Shown: positions 26,645-36,646 of the stretch, one piece after another
Position numbering within the stretch: position 1 is the stretch's first letter
Layout of the letters: each line of letters opens with the position of its first letter
DNA from: Pirellula sp.
Lineage (GTDB): Bacteria > Planctomycetota > Planctomycetia > Pirellulales > Pirellulaceae
Direction of reading: 5' to 3'
Assembly: GCA_021299695.1 (NCBI GenBank)
Contig: JAJTEK010000022.1
Span: 1-64,000 of the forward strand
DNA length: 64,000 nucleotides
Position numbers and translations under genes: made by a program
Notes under the pieces: generated by a model
What the model saw: only the letters and a program-made list of their open reading frames with translations
Database searches by the model: none
What the model was told of the DNA's origin: nothing

Positions 26645-26998
26645 CTAGCCCCGGTGCTTACGCAGCCATCCGCGTACCATCGCCGTACCTATCGCCACGG
26701 CGATAAAAGGACCCGTCACCCAAATCGACTTCGGTCGATACACAAACAATCCAAGTACCAAAGTGCATGCGATCATCAACATCGTTCCACCTGGTGCCCG
26801 TCGGATGGCTTCAACCGCAGGCCAAGCCAGCCACATGCAGATCAGCACCAACCCCACCTTGCTAAACGTATCGGTCGCCAACCAACGCTGCCCATCCCAT
26901 ATCGCCGGGGCAAACCGCATCGATAGACCCATGCAAAGTAGCACGACTCCAGAGATCAACGCCACCCACCGCGGCAACGGATTCGAGGTTGGATTCAT
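26645..26998 (-). CDS. Small membrane protein, last gene of the HtrA operon
   Basis: About 117 residues with four probable transmembrane segments (about residues 11-29, 42-62, 70-86, 89-107) and a basic C-terminus. I do not recognise the family. Its ATG overlaps the last base of the upstream gene's TGA (TGATG), so it is almost certainly translationally coupled to the HtrA-like protein, suggesting a role with that system at the inner membrane. Confidence 0.65.
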   Translation of the reverse strand: MNPTSNPLPRWVALISGVVLLCMGLSMRFAPAIWDGQRWLATDTFSKVGLVLICMWLAWPAVEAIRRAPGGTMLMIACTLVLGLFVYRPKSIWVTGPFIAVAIGTAMVRGWLRKHRG

Positions 26999-29058
26999 CA
27001 ATAAGCTTCCAACAACCTGAGCCAACGCTGGACGGGCTGGAGCAACGGGGCCTCAACGAGTTTCGATGAGTCCAAATCGCTCCCCTGCCGCTGCACGCTG
27101 TAGCCGTTCTTGCGGATTCTCTCAACAAAGTCATCGACCCCCTTGTCGCTGCTGTTGACAAAGTAACTCGCCGCCTTAAACGGCTCGCTCGGATTGATGC
27201 GTAGCCCCCGAGGGGCCTTGGGGTTGCTCAACCACACCCCGCGAAACAACTCAGGAAATTGAGCGGCTGTGATGTAGGCGAGGATCGTCCCACTATCAAA
27301 TCCACCTACAGCAATCCGCCTGCGATCGATCGAATAAGTCCTTGCAAGCCAAGTTTGCATCCGCATCCCTACCTCGACCTCCTCAAAGCTCCATCCCTTC
27401 TCGTCCGAGGATTGCGCAACGGCGATGATCCAACGATGCTCCCTGGCAAATGGCTCCCAGGCCGAAGCCCACTGCGATTGATCCAACGATCCGGCATCCC
27501 CAAAAAGGACCAGCAGTCCATGAGGTACCTTCCGACTGTAGTTCGACGGTACAATCGCAAACGCCTTGTTCTTCACGTCGCTCATGGGTACCTGAATCGT
27601 TCCAACCTCCGACTTGCCGTCGGCTGGCTCTGCGGCTGACTCTGCGGCAGGATCCTCTGTGGCCGGCTCACTGGCAGCCTCGGGCGCAACTTCAGGCTGA
27701 TAATCCCACTCGAAGTCACCCTCAGGACGTGTCGAAGGATCGAGCTTGATGCGGCTTGCGACCCCAGCCGCATCGCGAACCCCTAGCTCCAAAGCAACCC
27801 GGTAATTCAAGTTCACCAACTGGTTCTCCAAACTCCGTTTTTCGTCGATTCGGACTCCATTGATCGATTCGATCACCCATCCAGATCGCAATCCAGATCC
27901 AGCCGCCGGTGATCCTGGAACGATATAGCTGATCTTTGGGGCATCGGCCGCAGACGCCGGATCGATCAAAATCCCCAAATAAGGCTCCTTGTACAACGGC
28001 ATTTCGCGAGCCAACGTCGCGGTGATCTCCTTGCGATCCGAGCCTCTCTCAACGACCAAAACCAATTGCATCCCCGCATCGAGCGGACCTATCGCATGCT
28101 TGAATTGGGAATGGTTCGCCACAGGCTTGAGATTCGTTGCACTAGGCCCCGCAGCGACAACCTTGTCCCCAATCTCAACCCCACCCTCGGCCGCCGGAGA
28201 GCCAGGCGTGACCCCTTCGATCACCACCGGTTGACTGTACTCGTCCTCTCCCCGCCAACGGATCCCCACCTTGCCCGGGTAGATGTCCTGCCCGGCTTGC
28301 ATCTTAGGCAAACGCTCGAGCACATCGGTTAAAGGAATCGCAAAACCTATCCCCGAGTCGTACCACTGCTCGACCTCTCCCTCGGTGACGATCCCCGGAT
28401 TGATCGGGGTCAAGATACCCATGACCTTGCCTTGCAAATCGATCAGCGGCCCACCATAGTTCTGAGGCGAAATCTTCGTGTCGGTCTGAATGGCCTTGTC
28501 CCAGATGCGTCCCTGAGCGCTGAGAATTCCAGCCGAACAACTCCCGATCGATGGGTCAAAGGTCTTGCCGATCGCTAAAGCCCACTGGCCAATCAGCCAC
28601 CCGGACCGGTCGCTCGGCATGACGGGCCGGATCGGTGCATCGACCTCAATCTTCAACAACGCCAACTCACGGCTAAAGTCGCGCGCTATTAACTTGGCTG
28701 TCTTGCGCTGCTTGTCCGGTAAGACGACGGTGATCGATGCCGGCGGGAACTTGAAATGAAACGTGCTGGTGATGATCCAACCATCGGCCCCGACGATCGT
28801 ACCGGTCGATGGCCCCGAACTGGCCACTTGCCGATTGATCAACTCGGCCCCACCGAACGTCTCGACCTGAACGACCGAATCTTGAACGAATCGAGTCGCG
28901 GACTCAAAAGCCGACTGCTCGAGTTCCTCGAGTCGAAGCGGACTCTGCGCCAGCGATTGCGATCCTAAGAGCGATCCAAAAACGGTCGAACCGAGAAAAC
29001 CAAAGGCCCAAATCCAACGCAAGTACTTCTGTTTCATGCAACTGCTTCTAATCGGCAT
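26998..29058 (-). CDS. HtrA-like pseudoprotease with two PDZ domains and a degenerate alpha/beta-hydrolase domain
   Basis: A 686-residue exported protein: signal peptide (about 1-38), trypsin-like domain (about 45-235), two PDZ domains (about 255-350 and 365-445), an acidic Ala/Glu/Pro-rich linker (about 455-485), and a C-terminal alpha/beta-hydrolase domain (about 490-686). Compared with active HtrA proteins, the His is kept (His101), but the Asp position is Glu131 and the nucleophile Ser of GNSGG is Tyr201 (QNYGGPL). In the hydrolase domain the elbow reads GGFDSG at 585-590, putting Asp588 where the nucleophile should be. It is therefore probably not a protease or esterase but a binding protein. 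The start at 29058 has TAGGAAA upstream. Confidence 0.85.
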   Translation of the reverse strand: MPIRSSCMKQKYLRWIWAFGFLGSTVFGSLLGSQSLAQSPLRLEELEQSAFESATRFVQDSVVQVETFGGAELINRQVASSGPSTGTIVGADGWIITSTFHFKFPPASITVVLPDKQRKTAKLIARDFSRELALLKIEVDAPIRPVMPSDRSGWLIGQWALAIGKTFDPSIGSCSAGILSAQGRIWDKAIQTDTKISPQNYGGPLIDLQGKVMGILTPINPGIVTEGEVEQWYDSGIGFAIPLTDVLERLPKMQAGQDIYPGKVGIRWRGEDEYSQPVVIEGVTPGSPAAEGGVEIGDKVVAAGPSATNLKPVANHSQFKHAIGPLDAGMQLVLVVERGSDRKEITATLAREMPLYKEPYLGILIDPASAADAPKISYIVPGSPAAGSGLRSGWVIESINGVRIDEKRSLENQLVNLNYRVALELGVRDAAGVASRIKLDPSTRPEGDFEWDYQPEVAPEAASEPATEDPAAESAAEPADGKSEVGTIQVPMSDVKNKAFAIVPSNYSRKVPHGLLVLFGDAGSLDQSQWASAWEPFAREHRWIIAVAQSSDEKGWSFEEVEVGMRMQTWLARTYSIDRRRIAVGGFDSGTILAYITAAQFPELFRGVWLSNPKAPRGLRINPSEPFKAASYFVNSSDKGVDDFVERIRKNGYSVQRQGSDLDSSKLVEAPLLQPVQRWLRLLEAY

Positions 29059-29067
29059 CAGTTTTTC

Positions 29068-30126
29068 CTAAGGACGAATTTGCACACGGAGCAGTTCCGT
29101 GCCCCGTTGTACGAGCAATTGAAAAGAATCCCCCCGTTCGATCGTTTGCAGGATTTGTTCGAACGACTTTTGCGAATCGACCCTCTGTTCATTGACCAAC
29201 AAAATCAAATCATTGGCCTCAATCCCTGCACGAGCAGCAAGCGAATCCTTGCGGATCCGATCGATGTACGCCGGTGTCTTTGGAATCACATTGGGAATCA
29301 GAACCATCCCAAGATCCAATGCCCTGTGCGGATTTTTTGCCAACGTAAGCGATGCACCCGCCGAACGGGTTTTACCAGCCAAAATACGCTCGACCGATGC
29401 GGCTGCAACCTCAGTAGGGATGCTGTAATTAAGCCAAATTCCACTCTGCTCGTCTCGCAACTCCTTGCCGATGACTCCGACCAATTGGCCCCCTAAATCC
29501 ACAAGCGCACCACCGGCCGCACCCGGATTGTTGGTCATCACATCCACCACAATCACCTTCCCGCGATAGACCGAACGAAGTCCTGTGTACTTCGACTGCA
29601 AGTCCGACACGGCCATGACTACCCCCTTTTGGTACGAACAAGCTTCGTTGCCCGCTGCGATACCAAAGAGATTGGTGATCGAAAAAACACGCTGACCAGG
29701 CCTGACCTGGGACTTCGCTTCCAAAACAAATCCAGGCAACTTCGAGTTCTCTACCCGCAAAAGGGCTAGTTCGCACTCAGGGTCTACCCCGATCATCTCG
29801 GCGTCGAGTCGTCGTCCATCGTAGGTCACCACACGCACCTTATCGACATCCAAGACCGTCGACCAACTGGTCAAAATCGTGCTGCCGTCTCCGATGACAA
29901 CCCCACTTTGGTAACTCTCGAGTCCGCGCATTCCTCCGGCCCCATAGAGCTTCACAACAGACCGCTGGGCGTTTTGAAACAACTCCTCGAGTCCACTCAA
30001 GCCACCCTGAGAGATCGGTACCTCTGTACTCGGTTTGTCCTCGGCGATTCCCCACCGAGTATCCAATAAGAACACGACGAGGATCGCAGCGAAGAAATTC
30101 CTCAAACGGATTGCCAGATCGATCAT
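29068..30126 (-). CDS. HtrA-like pseudoprotease with one PDZ domain
   Basis: About 352 residues: signal peptide or anchor (1-28), a trypsin-like domain (about 45-250) and one C-terminal PDZ domain (about 265-350). All three catalytic positions are changed: the His site reads TSWSTV (Ser/Thr at 89-90), the Asp site is Glu119 and the Ser site is Ala204 in PGAAGGALVD. It should bind peptides or partners rather than cleave them. Its ATG overlaps the stop of the upstream active HtrA in an ATGA, and the next pseudoprotease starts 9 nt after its stop, so the three are translationally linked. Confidence 0.85.
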   Translation of the reverse strand: MIDLAIRLRNFFAAILVVFLLDTRWGIAEDKPSTEVPISQGGLSGLEELFQNAQRSVVKLYGAGGMRGLESYQSGVVIGDGSTILTSWSTVLDVDKVRVVTYDGRRLDAEMIGVDPECELALLRVENSKLPGFVLEAKSQVRPGQRVFSITNLFGIAAGNEACSYQKGVVMAVSDLQSKYTGLRSVYRGKVIVVDVMTNNPGAAGGALVDLGGQLVGVIGKELRDEQSGIWLNYSIPTEVAAASVERILAGKTRSAGASLTLAKNPHRALDLGMVLIPNVIPKTPAYIDRIRKDSLAARAGIEANDLILLVNEQRVDSQKSFEQILQTIERGDSFQLLVQRGTELLRVQIRP

Positions 30127-31940
30127 GGCTGAGCTCCCGGAACATCCTCGGTCTTTTCGACGGGCAACGTATCGAGCTTGAGCCATTCGACAACCAATCG
30201 AGATTCCAAACCGTAATTCAATCGCACGCGACTGGGCAAGGGCGCCATCGGCGATGCCGCATCGTAGTCGAAATAAACCTCTGCCGGGTCCGTCTGCCGA
30301 TCGGTAAACAACTCGATCAACTCAATGTCACCGCTTGAGAGCGATGTATACACCTCGGCTGTGACCTCCCCCAAAACCACCCTGGTCATGTCGAGCAACC
30401 CTTGCTTGCCCAAGACCGGGCTCTGGCCGATGTAGATGACCTCTCCGAGCTTGCGGGGACCTAGCTCGTGCCATTGATACCAAAGCCTCATCGCGATCGA
30501 GATGGGAAGTGGGTCCTGGTTCTGAATCCAAGGTCCCGAGCTACCTTTGCCCGAGCTACCTTTGACTGTGATCGAGGAAGTCTTGTCGGCCAGTGTCCAG
30601 TGAATTTTCTCTAGATCGAATCGAGCTTCGACCGCCGTGGATTCCCCGAGCACGCTGCCGACAAATCGGACCTGCAACGAGTCGTTAGAACCGTTGGTTG
30701 GCAACGCAGGTTTACGGGACTCCTGGAGCTTGACGATCCGATCGAGCTCCGAACGATTGAAATAGTAATTTCCAAACCCACGTCGCGATTCGTACTTCTC
30801 AGCCAAACTATCCTTAGACGCTTTCGGCTTGGCCTCGCCAGATCGCTTTGCCCCCTGCTCAGAACTCCCCTCAACGATCTTTTCCAACTCTCCAGGTTGA
30901 TGCAAACTCTGAAGTCGTATCGCCGTTTCTTGAACACCCTGCTCGTTGCGATACCGAAGTGCAACTCGCCAGTAATCAGGGAAAATCCCAAGAACATTCT
31001 TCAACTGGTTCGACGTGGATATGTCGCGATCCCCAAGCCTTAGCACTTCGTCTCCATATCGCAGCCCCCGTCGGTAAGCGTCGCTGGACTCAAGAATGTT
31101 CGAAACCACCACTCGACCCTGGGTGTCTGTCGCTACGGTGAAACCTAAGGTCGCATGGTCGACGATCCGTCCGGATCGCAGATTCCCATAGAAGTTCATC
31201 GCTTGCTTGATCGAAATCGCATAACCTACCCCAACATTGACCCGACCTCGCTTCTCAAACGAACATCGACCGTTGATGCCGATCAACTCCCCATCCGCAT
31301 TGAATAACGGTCCACCCGAATTCCCTGGGTTGATCGACGCATCGGTCTGAATGCAGTCGCTATACTCGAGAATCGTTCCCGATGGATACTGGTACCGCCG
31401 AACGCCACTGATGAGCCCATAGGTCAGCGTGGGCTGCAAATTGGTCGCTAAGACAAACGGATTGCCCGCCGCAAAACACCATTGCCCCACACGCACTCGA
31501 TCCGAATCACCGATCGCCGCCGTCGGGAAATCATCCCGGCCATACATCTTCAAAACCGCCAGATCCCCCGTCGGATCAATTCCCGCCACGACTGCCTCGT
31601 ACATCTTGCCGTCGTTCATGCCGCATCGCATGCGGTGCCCAAACGGACTCGAAACGTGAAAGTTCGTCAGCACATAACCATCGGCCGAGATGCACACCCC
31701 GCTCCCGCCCCCCTGACTGTCCATGCCGAAAACCCCGACCGTCGCCATCGATGCCTTGCGCATCGCCTCGACCCGCTTCTGCTGGGCAGCGAGCACCTCA
31801 GGAGCTAACTCGGGTTCCTGCTGCGGCGCCCCAATTGCAAACCCTGCTCCCAAGAGCAAAAAACAAATCGAAGCCATTCGACGTAGACTGGATACGCTCG
31901 CTGGGGTGTTCGCTGGGTTGTTCACTGGCCGGCTAACCAT
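30123..31940 (-). CDS. HtrA-type serine protease with PDZ domain and C-terminal extension
   Basis: About 605 residues; the only intact protease of the trio. After a signal sequence (about 22-38), the protease domain shows TNFHV (His95), PTGDLAVL (Asp126) and NPGNSGGPL (Ser208). One PDZ domain follows (about 275-360), then a charged linker and a C-terminal region of about 220 residues I cannot assign. The linker holds a short duplicated KGSSG. The start is uncertain: ATG at 31940 was chosen, with an ATG at 31877 as an alternative. It is first in the operon and probably a periplasmic quality-control protease. Confidence 0.85.
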   Translation of the reverse strand: MVSRPVNNPANTPASVSSLRRMASICFLLLGAGFAIGAPQQEPELAPEVLAAQQKRVEAMRKASMATVGVFGMDSQGGGSGVCISADGYVLTNFHVSSPFGHRMRCGMNDGKMYEAVVAGIDPTGDLAVLKMYGRDDFPTAAIGDSDRVRVGQWCFAAGNPFVLATNLQPTLTYGLISGVRRYQYPSGTILEYSDCIQTDASINPGNSGGPLFNADGELIGINGRCSFEKRGRVNVGVGYAISIKQAMNFYGNLRSGRIVDHATLGFTVATDTQGRVVVSNILESSDAYRRGLRYGDEVLRLGDRDISTSNQLKNVLGIFPDYWRVALRYRNEQGVQETAIRLQSLHQPGELEKIVEGSSEQGAKRSGEAKPKASKDSLAEKYESRRGFGNYYFNRSELDRIVKLQESRKPALPTNGSNDSLQVRFVGSVLGESTAVEARFDLEKIHWTLADKTSSITVKGSSGKGSSGPWIQNQDPLPISIAMRLWYQWHELGPRKLGEVIYIGQSPVLGKQGLLDMTRVVLGEVTAEVYTSLSSGDIELIELFTDRQTDPAEVYFDYDAASPMAPLPSRVRLNYGLESRLVVEWLKLDTLPVEKTEDVPGAQP

Positions 31941-32097
31941 CGCAGGGGGTCTTCGGGTCGCTGGCTCCTCAGGGGAGCCAAATCGCAATGCTATGGAGCA
32001 TTGTAGCGACCACAGAAGATATCCAAGCACTCCTGGCCAAAGGATTTTCAGCGGATTTCGCTTTTTTGATCCACTAGAAACATCCTAGAACCGTGCT

Positions 32098-33639
32098 CTA
32101 GTGCGAGCCAGCATCCACATTCTTGGCCTTGTAACCACCCCGGGATCGGAAGTAGAGGAACAAAAGCCCGTAGATCGCAGCCATCGTCAAAGGAACCAAC
32201 GAGGTCAGTCTTAAAGCCTGCCGACCTCCGTAAAGTCCTGCGTCTGTAACGAGTTTTTGATCTTCAGCGGCGGTCTTGGATGCCTCCTGCCACCATGCAG
32301 ATAACTCCTCGTTGTTTTTGTCCGCACGACCCTGGCTCTTGAGAAGCTCCGAGGCCCGTGCCAACTCCTTGCCGCCATCCTCAAGCACTCCTACCTTGGC
32401 TCCATCCAAACCAGTGACCTTGAATCCAAAGAATGAATTCTCTCCCGGAGCTTTGTAACGTTCGTACACCGCAGGACCCGACTGCTTGAGATTCGCCGTC
32501 GCGTTGTAGTCCTGCTTGAACCCAATACCAGGACCACCGAGCAAACCAGCCGACAACATTCCGATGCCACCCAAGGCTCCGATCGTGATCGCTCCACCCT
32601 TAGGGAATTGCTCCGATGCAACAGCGAGCATCGTAGGCCACAGGAACGTCTTTCCTATCGCGTAGACCGTCGCGGCAATCACACATGCAAAGACAGAAGT
32701 CGCCAAACCTAGCATGTTCAAGCCGACGAATCCAAGCAGTGCGCTGACAAACAACAACCCCAGCGGCGAAATTCGATGAACGATCGGTCCGGCAAAAAAA
32801 CGAAGCAAAAACATCAAGGCCGACGTGTACACGAAAAGCAATAGCCCTCGTTGCTTGGACTCCATAATCGTTCCGGTGATCTTCGTGATCCACGAGTCGG
32901 TTCCCAACTCGACGTATCCGACCAATGCATGGACCAACAGCAGCACCAACATCAACGGAGCAAAAACCTGGGTGAACATCTCCACCAAACTCACTCCCGC
33001 TTGGCTCGCCTCAGACCTCGGGAACCTCTGTCCCAAAAGCATCAGGCCATAGAGAACCACAGGCACCAAGAAAAGCGAAATCTGAACCTCCCACGAAATC
33101 GGTTTGCCTCCATCGGGATTCATGAAGTACGAAGCCAATCCACCGACAATCAATCCTCCAGGCCATCCGGCGTGCAGAATGTTCAAGTAGTGGGTCTTGT
33201 TGTTGGGAAACAACGTCGCTACCAACGGATTGACCACCGCTTCTGCAATCCCATTGCCAATCGCAAAAAGGAACATCCCCCAAAACAAACACTGAAATGC
33301 AGCGTCCTTGCCTCCCGAGGCAAACGCATATCCAGCCGCTAATGTCAAAATCGCCGAAACCAAATGCGTTACAAACGCCAAACTCATCAACCGACCATAC
33401 CCCAGCGTGTCGGCCAAGAACGAACTCAACAAAATGATAATCCCAAACCCCGTCAACCCACCTCCAGTGATCTGACCAAGCTCGGTCATCGTAAAACCAA
33501 ACTTCTCAGCCCACTGACTGAGTATCCCAGCCCGGATCGAAAAACCGACCCCGGCTGCAAGAATGGCCATAAAACCTGCCCATAACAATCGCTGGGCATT
33601 GGGGGACGACACCCCGGTCGTTTCGGTCGCTGTACTCAT
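32098..33639 (-). CDS. Major facilitator superfamily transporter with a large soluble insertion
   Basis: A 513-residue MFS permease with about 12 hydrophobic segments, starting at MSTATETTG with a cytoplasmic tail. Most helices are in residues 15-370. Between the penultimate and last helices is a polar insertion of about 100 residues (about 370-475: KQDYNATANLKQS..., then KAPGENSFFGFKV and an acidic/Lys-rich stretch), which is unusual. Substrate is unknown; it could be a sugar or nucleoside proton symporter. It is alone, divergent from the gene at 33974. Confidence 0.85.
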   Translation of the reverse strand: MSTATETTGVSSPNAQRLLWAGFMAILAAGVGFSIRAGILSQWAEKFGFTMTELGQITGGGLTGFGIIILLSSFLADTLGYGRLMSLAFVTHLVSAILTLAAGYAFASGGKDAAFQCLFWGMFLFAIGNGIAEAVVNPLVATLFPNNKTHYLNILHAGWPGGLIVGGLASYFMNPDGGKPISWEVQISLFLVPVVLYGLMLLGQRFPRSEASQAGVSLVEMFTQVFAPLMLVLLLVHALVGYVELGTDSWITKITGTIMESKQRGLLLFVYTSALMFLLRFFAGPIVHRISPLGLLFVSALLGFVGLNMLGLATSVFACVIAATVYAIGKTFLWPTMLAVASEQFPKGGAITIGALGGIGMLSAGLLGGPGIGFKQDYNATANLKQSGPAVYERYKAPGENSFFGFKVTGLDGAKVGVLEDGGKELARASELLKSQGRADKNNEELSAWWQEASKTAAEDQKLVTDAGLYGGRQALRLTSLVPLTMAAIYGLLFLYFRSRGGYKAKNVDAGSH

Positions 33640-33973
33640 GGTCTCGTGTTCGCTAGCTGGAAGGATCTAAAGGAAGGATCGCCCGGGGACTACAAACCGT
33701 TCATCACCCCCCCGGGTCTAACCCCGAGAGTCTAATCGCCAACGGTCTTGATGGCTACCACACTAGCAAGATAAAGGCCTAATCCATGACCTTACCTCCG
33801 CTCGGATAACGGGTTTCTCAGAAAATACGACATTTCTTCGCCAATCGTCAAGTTCCCTTTGCCCGGCCTACCCAAACCCCCAAGGCTCCCGATTCCCCCT
33901 TGATTTCAAAGGGAATTCTCAGCTATTTACCGACTCGATCGTCCCATGACAACGCTTCAAATCTCCCAGCTCT
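33640..33973. other. Intergenic region with one imperfect hairpin
   Basis: A 334-nt gap between the MFS gene and the small membrane gene. ATTCCC at 33892 pairs imperfectly with GGGAAT at 33911-33916. I see no other repeats or promoter-like boxes that stand out. Confidence 0.35.
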
Positions 33974-34429
33974 ATGCAACTCCCTAAGCCCGCCAACTCG
34001 AAATCGAAAGCCAAATCGCCAGGCCATCCCCGCGTTTGCTTCGATGTCCTTTGGCTCTCTGGCCAAAAACCTTCTCCCGATCCCCTACCCTCACGCGAAG
34101 AATTTCTCGAGCTCCACACCACTGAGCACCCAACAAAAAAGAAAAAACGAACCAGCGTCAATATCCTTGCTTCCCTTCTAGCCGTCGGACTTTGCTCCCT
34201 GGCCTCCTACGCCCTACTCCAATCTGGCTGGCTCCCCGGCGAAAACCCACAGGGAACCCCACACGAGATCACCGCCGAAAATCCCAGTTCCCATGCCAAC
34301 TCACTCGCCCCGGCACCCTTGACTCCCGAACAACAACGGCAAGCCGACGAGACGATCGAAGCGATCCTAGCCCTCCAAGAAATGGCCGTGCCGAACAACC
34401 CAAATCCAACTCCGACCCAAAAACGTTGA
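33974..34429 (+). CDS. Single-pass membrane protein, unknown function
   Basis: A 151-residue protein with a basic, Ser/Pro-rich cytoplasmic N-terminus (1-55), one transmembrane helix (about 59-79, NILASLLAVGLCSLASYALL), and a polar, Pro-rich tail with PLTPEQQRQADETIEAILALQE. I do not recognise a family. It lies 37 nt upstream of the SH3-domain gene on the same strand and may be part of the same transcript. Confidence 0.6.
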   Translation: MQLPKPANSKSKAKSPGHPRVCFDVLWLSGQKPSPDPLPSREEFLELHTTEHPTKKKKRTSVNILASLLAVGLCSLASYALLQSGWLPGENPQGTPHEITAENPSSHANSLAPAPLTPEQQRQADETIEAILALQEMAVPNNPNPTPTQKR

Positions 34430-34466
34430 TCCCGGCCTTGGCCGTTCCCAACCTAAGGAATCTCGA

Positions 34467-36541
34467 ATGATCATCTTGCGATCCTTCCAAAGACCTCTCC
34501 CCTCGATCCGCCTCTTTCGCTCCATCGGCCGCTCGATCGCACTGGCCGCTTGCGCCGCTCTGCCCCTGAACTCCCTTGCGCAATGGCAACTCGAAGACAA
34601 ACCATCCAAACCCTCATCTGCCAAACCCGCGTCGGCCAAACCAAACCCGACGAAGCCGGCCTCTACCAAAACAACCTCTACCAAAGCCGAACCTGCAAAA
34701 CCCATCCCATCGACACCCAAACAAGAAACCACACCGAAATCCAAACCGTTTCAGAACAACCAATCCGTCGTCGAGCCGGCGGCCAAACCATCCCAAATGC
34801 ACGCGGTCGATCAAGATCACCTGCGCTTCGTCCAAGTCCCCCGCGCGACGGTTCGCTGCGGACCAGGCTCCGATTACTACCCTACCACGACCCTAACGAA
34901 AGGCTCGAGCGTCGAAGTCTACGTCCAGACCGATGACGGTTGGTCCGGTATTCGCCCTCCTGAGGGTAGCCATAACTGGGTCCAAGCCGATGCGCTGTAC
35001 CTGATGCCAGGCGGACGAATGGCCGAGGTCGCTCAAGACTCTGTTCCCGCTTGGGTCGGATCCGATACGGCCAAAAACGAAAAACTCCTGTTTCAAACCG
35101 AACTCTCCAAAACCCAACCCGTCGCAATCCTGGGTGAAGCCTATCGAGGCCAAGGCGACGAAAGGAAACTCTGGTTTCGAATCGCTCCACCCCAAGGTGA
35201 ATTTCGATGGATCAAGTCCTCGATGATCGGGGTAACGCCCGTCGCGAAAGATCCTGCCGCGAAAGATCCTGCCGCGGAAGATCCTGCCGACCTAGAAAGA
35301 TCGGGAGAAAAGCCTAACTCACTCGTCAGCCAAGCCACCTACCAAGAACCGACCGAATCGAAATTGGCCTGGAGCGACGAAGCCGAACAAACCCAACGCG
35401 CTCGCCAAGAAATCCAACGCGAACAACAAAAAATCGATCAGGAACTTAAGGCAAGCCGAATCGAAACCAAATCCAAGTCCTCGATCCTCGCGAAATCTCC
35501 TACTCAGACGCAACCAAACCAATCGCAATCAACCCAATCGAGGCCCAAACAAGGACGCAACCCAATTCCAGAGCTCCATCGTACCGGCCGACAAACAACC
35601 AACCACGGCAGCGAATCTCACAGCGCCAGGTCGGACCCGAACAAACCGACTCGATGAACCACGTCCTAGGAATCTTCGGTCTGAGCTTGGTCGATCCAAA
35701 CAACATCCAAGGACACCCACTCCAAGGACGTACACGAGCGCCGGCCCCACAACCGTATGCCAACGCTGCGCCCTATGCCAACGCTGCACCCTATGCCAAC
35801 GCTGCGCCCTACGGCTCTGCCACAGCCAACCCGAACCCAGGAGCCATTGCGGGTATCGAACATCTGCCTCGTCCCTCAGGTCGCTACGCTCCAAACCGAG
35901 TTCCCCAGATGAGCTACAACCCAGAGGACTCCCTTGCTATCGATTCGGCAGGCTCCTACCCAGAAGATCGCTTGAAAGTTTCCGCTGCGTCGTTTGCCCC
36001 ATCGGCCTCCTACAACCCAGAGGCGATGCAAAACGAAATCGAGTCGTTTCAAACACCCCAAATCCAAGACGCCCTGGTCCAACTCTCGGTGATCGTAAGT
36101 CGCCCGGCCGAACAATGGAACCTCGCCCCACTTCGAGACTCGGCCCAAATGTGGATCGAACGGGGCGAAACACCCCTCGTGCGCGGTGAAGCAAGACTGC
36201 TTCTCGATCGCATCGAACGCTTCGAATCAGTCCGGCAACGATCCTCTGCCTCGCCCATCGCCCCCCCGACGAATTTCTCAGACGCGCTACCCCTGAGATC
36301 CCCAGCCTCGGAGTCCGAAATGTCCGGTTGGCTGGTCGCTGTCCATACCTCTTTGCCAGGTCAGCCAGAATTCGCTCTCACCGATGACCTCGGAAACGTC
36401 AAAGCCTACGTCCGACCTACCACGGGTCTGAACCTCAGGCGCTATGTCCAACAAGCTGTCACCGTTTTTGGACCCCAAGGCTTCTTGCCGAACCTCAACG
36501 CCAAACAAGTCGTCGCCGATCGTGTCGTCCGCTTGCGATAG
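34467..36541 (+). pseudogene. SH3-domain envelope protein gene, split by an apparent frameshift
   Basis: Two abutting frames. The first (34467-35657) has a signal peptide, a Pro/Lys-rich region, two SH3-type domains (RATVRCGPGSDYYPT, then a second) and a low-complexity tail. The second (35654-36541) begins without a signal peptide and contains the domain that usually follows the SH3 domains in planctomycete proteins of this type (QDALVQLSVIVSRPAEQWNL, GWLVAVHTSLPG). The second frame is open from about 35450, 200 nt before its ATG, so a single indel in 35450-35654 would restore one protein of about 690 residues. The ATGA overlap at 35654 also permits coupled translation of two proteins. In-frame repeats: 15 bp three times at 35244-35288, and 18 bp three times at 35756-35809. 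Confidence 0.65.
35756..35809 (+). repeat. 18-bp tandem repeat, three units (YANAAP)
   Basis: Three copies of an 18-bp unit encoding YANAAP, nearly identical at the DNA level, near the start of the second frame of the SH3 gene. The near identity suggests recent slippage. Confidence 0.8.
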
Positions 36542-36646
36542 AAAGCCGAGACAAGTTCCCTGTTTTTGAAATGGCTAGAGCAAGCATCCTACGCCCTTCG
36601 GTCTGCATTGCTTTGTTCTGGCTGTTCGTCGAGCACGAGCAACGTT

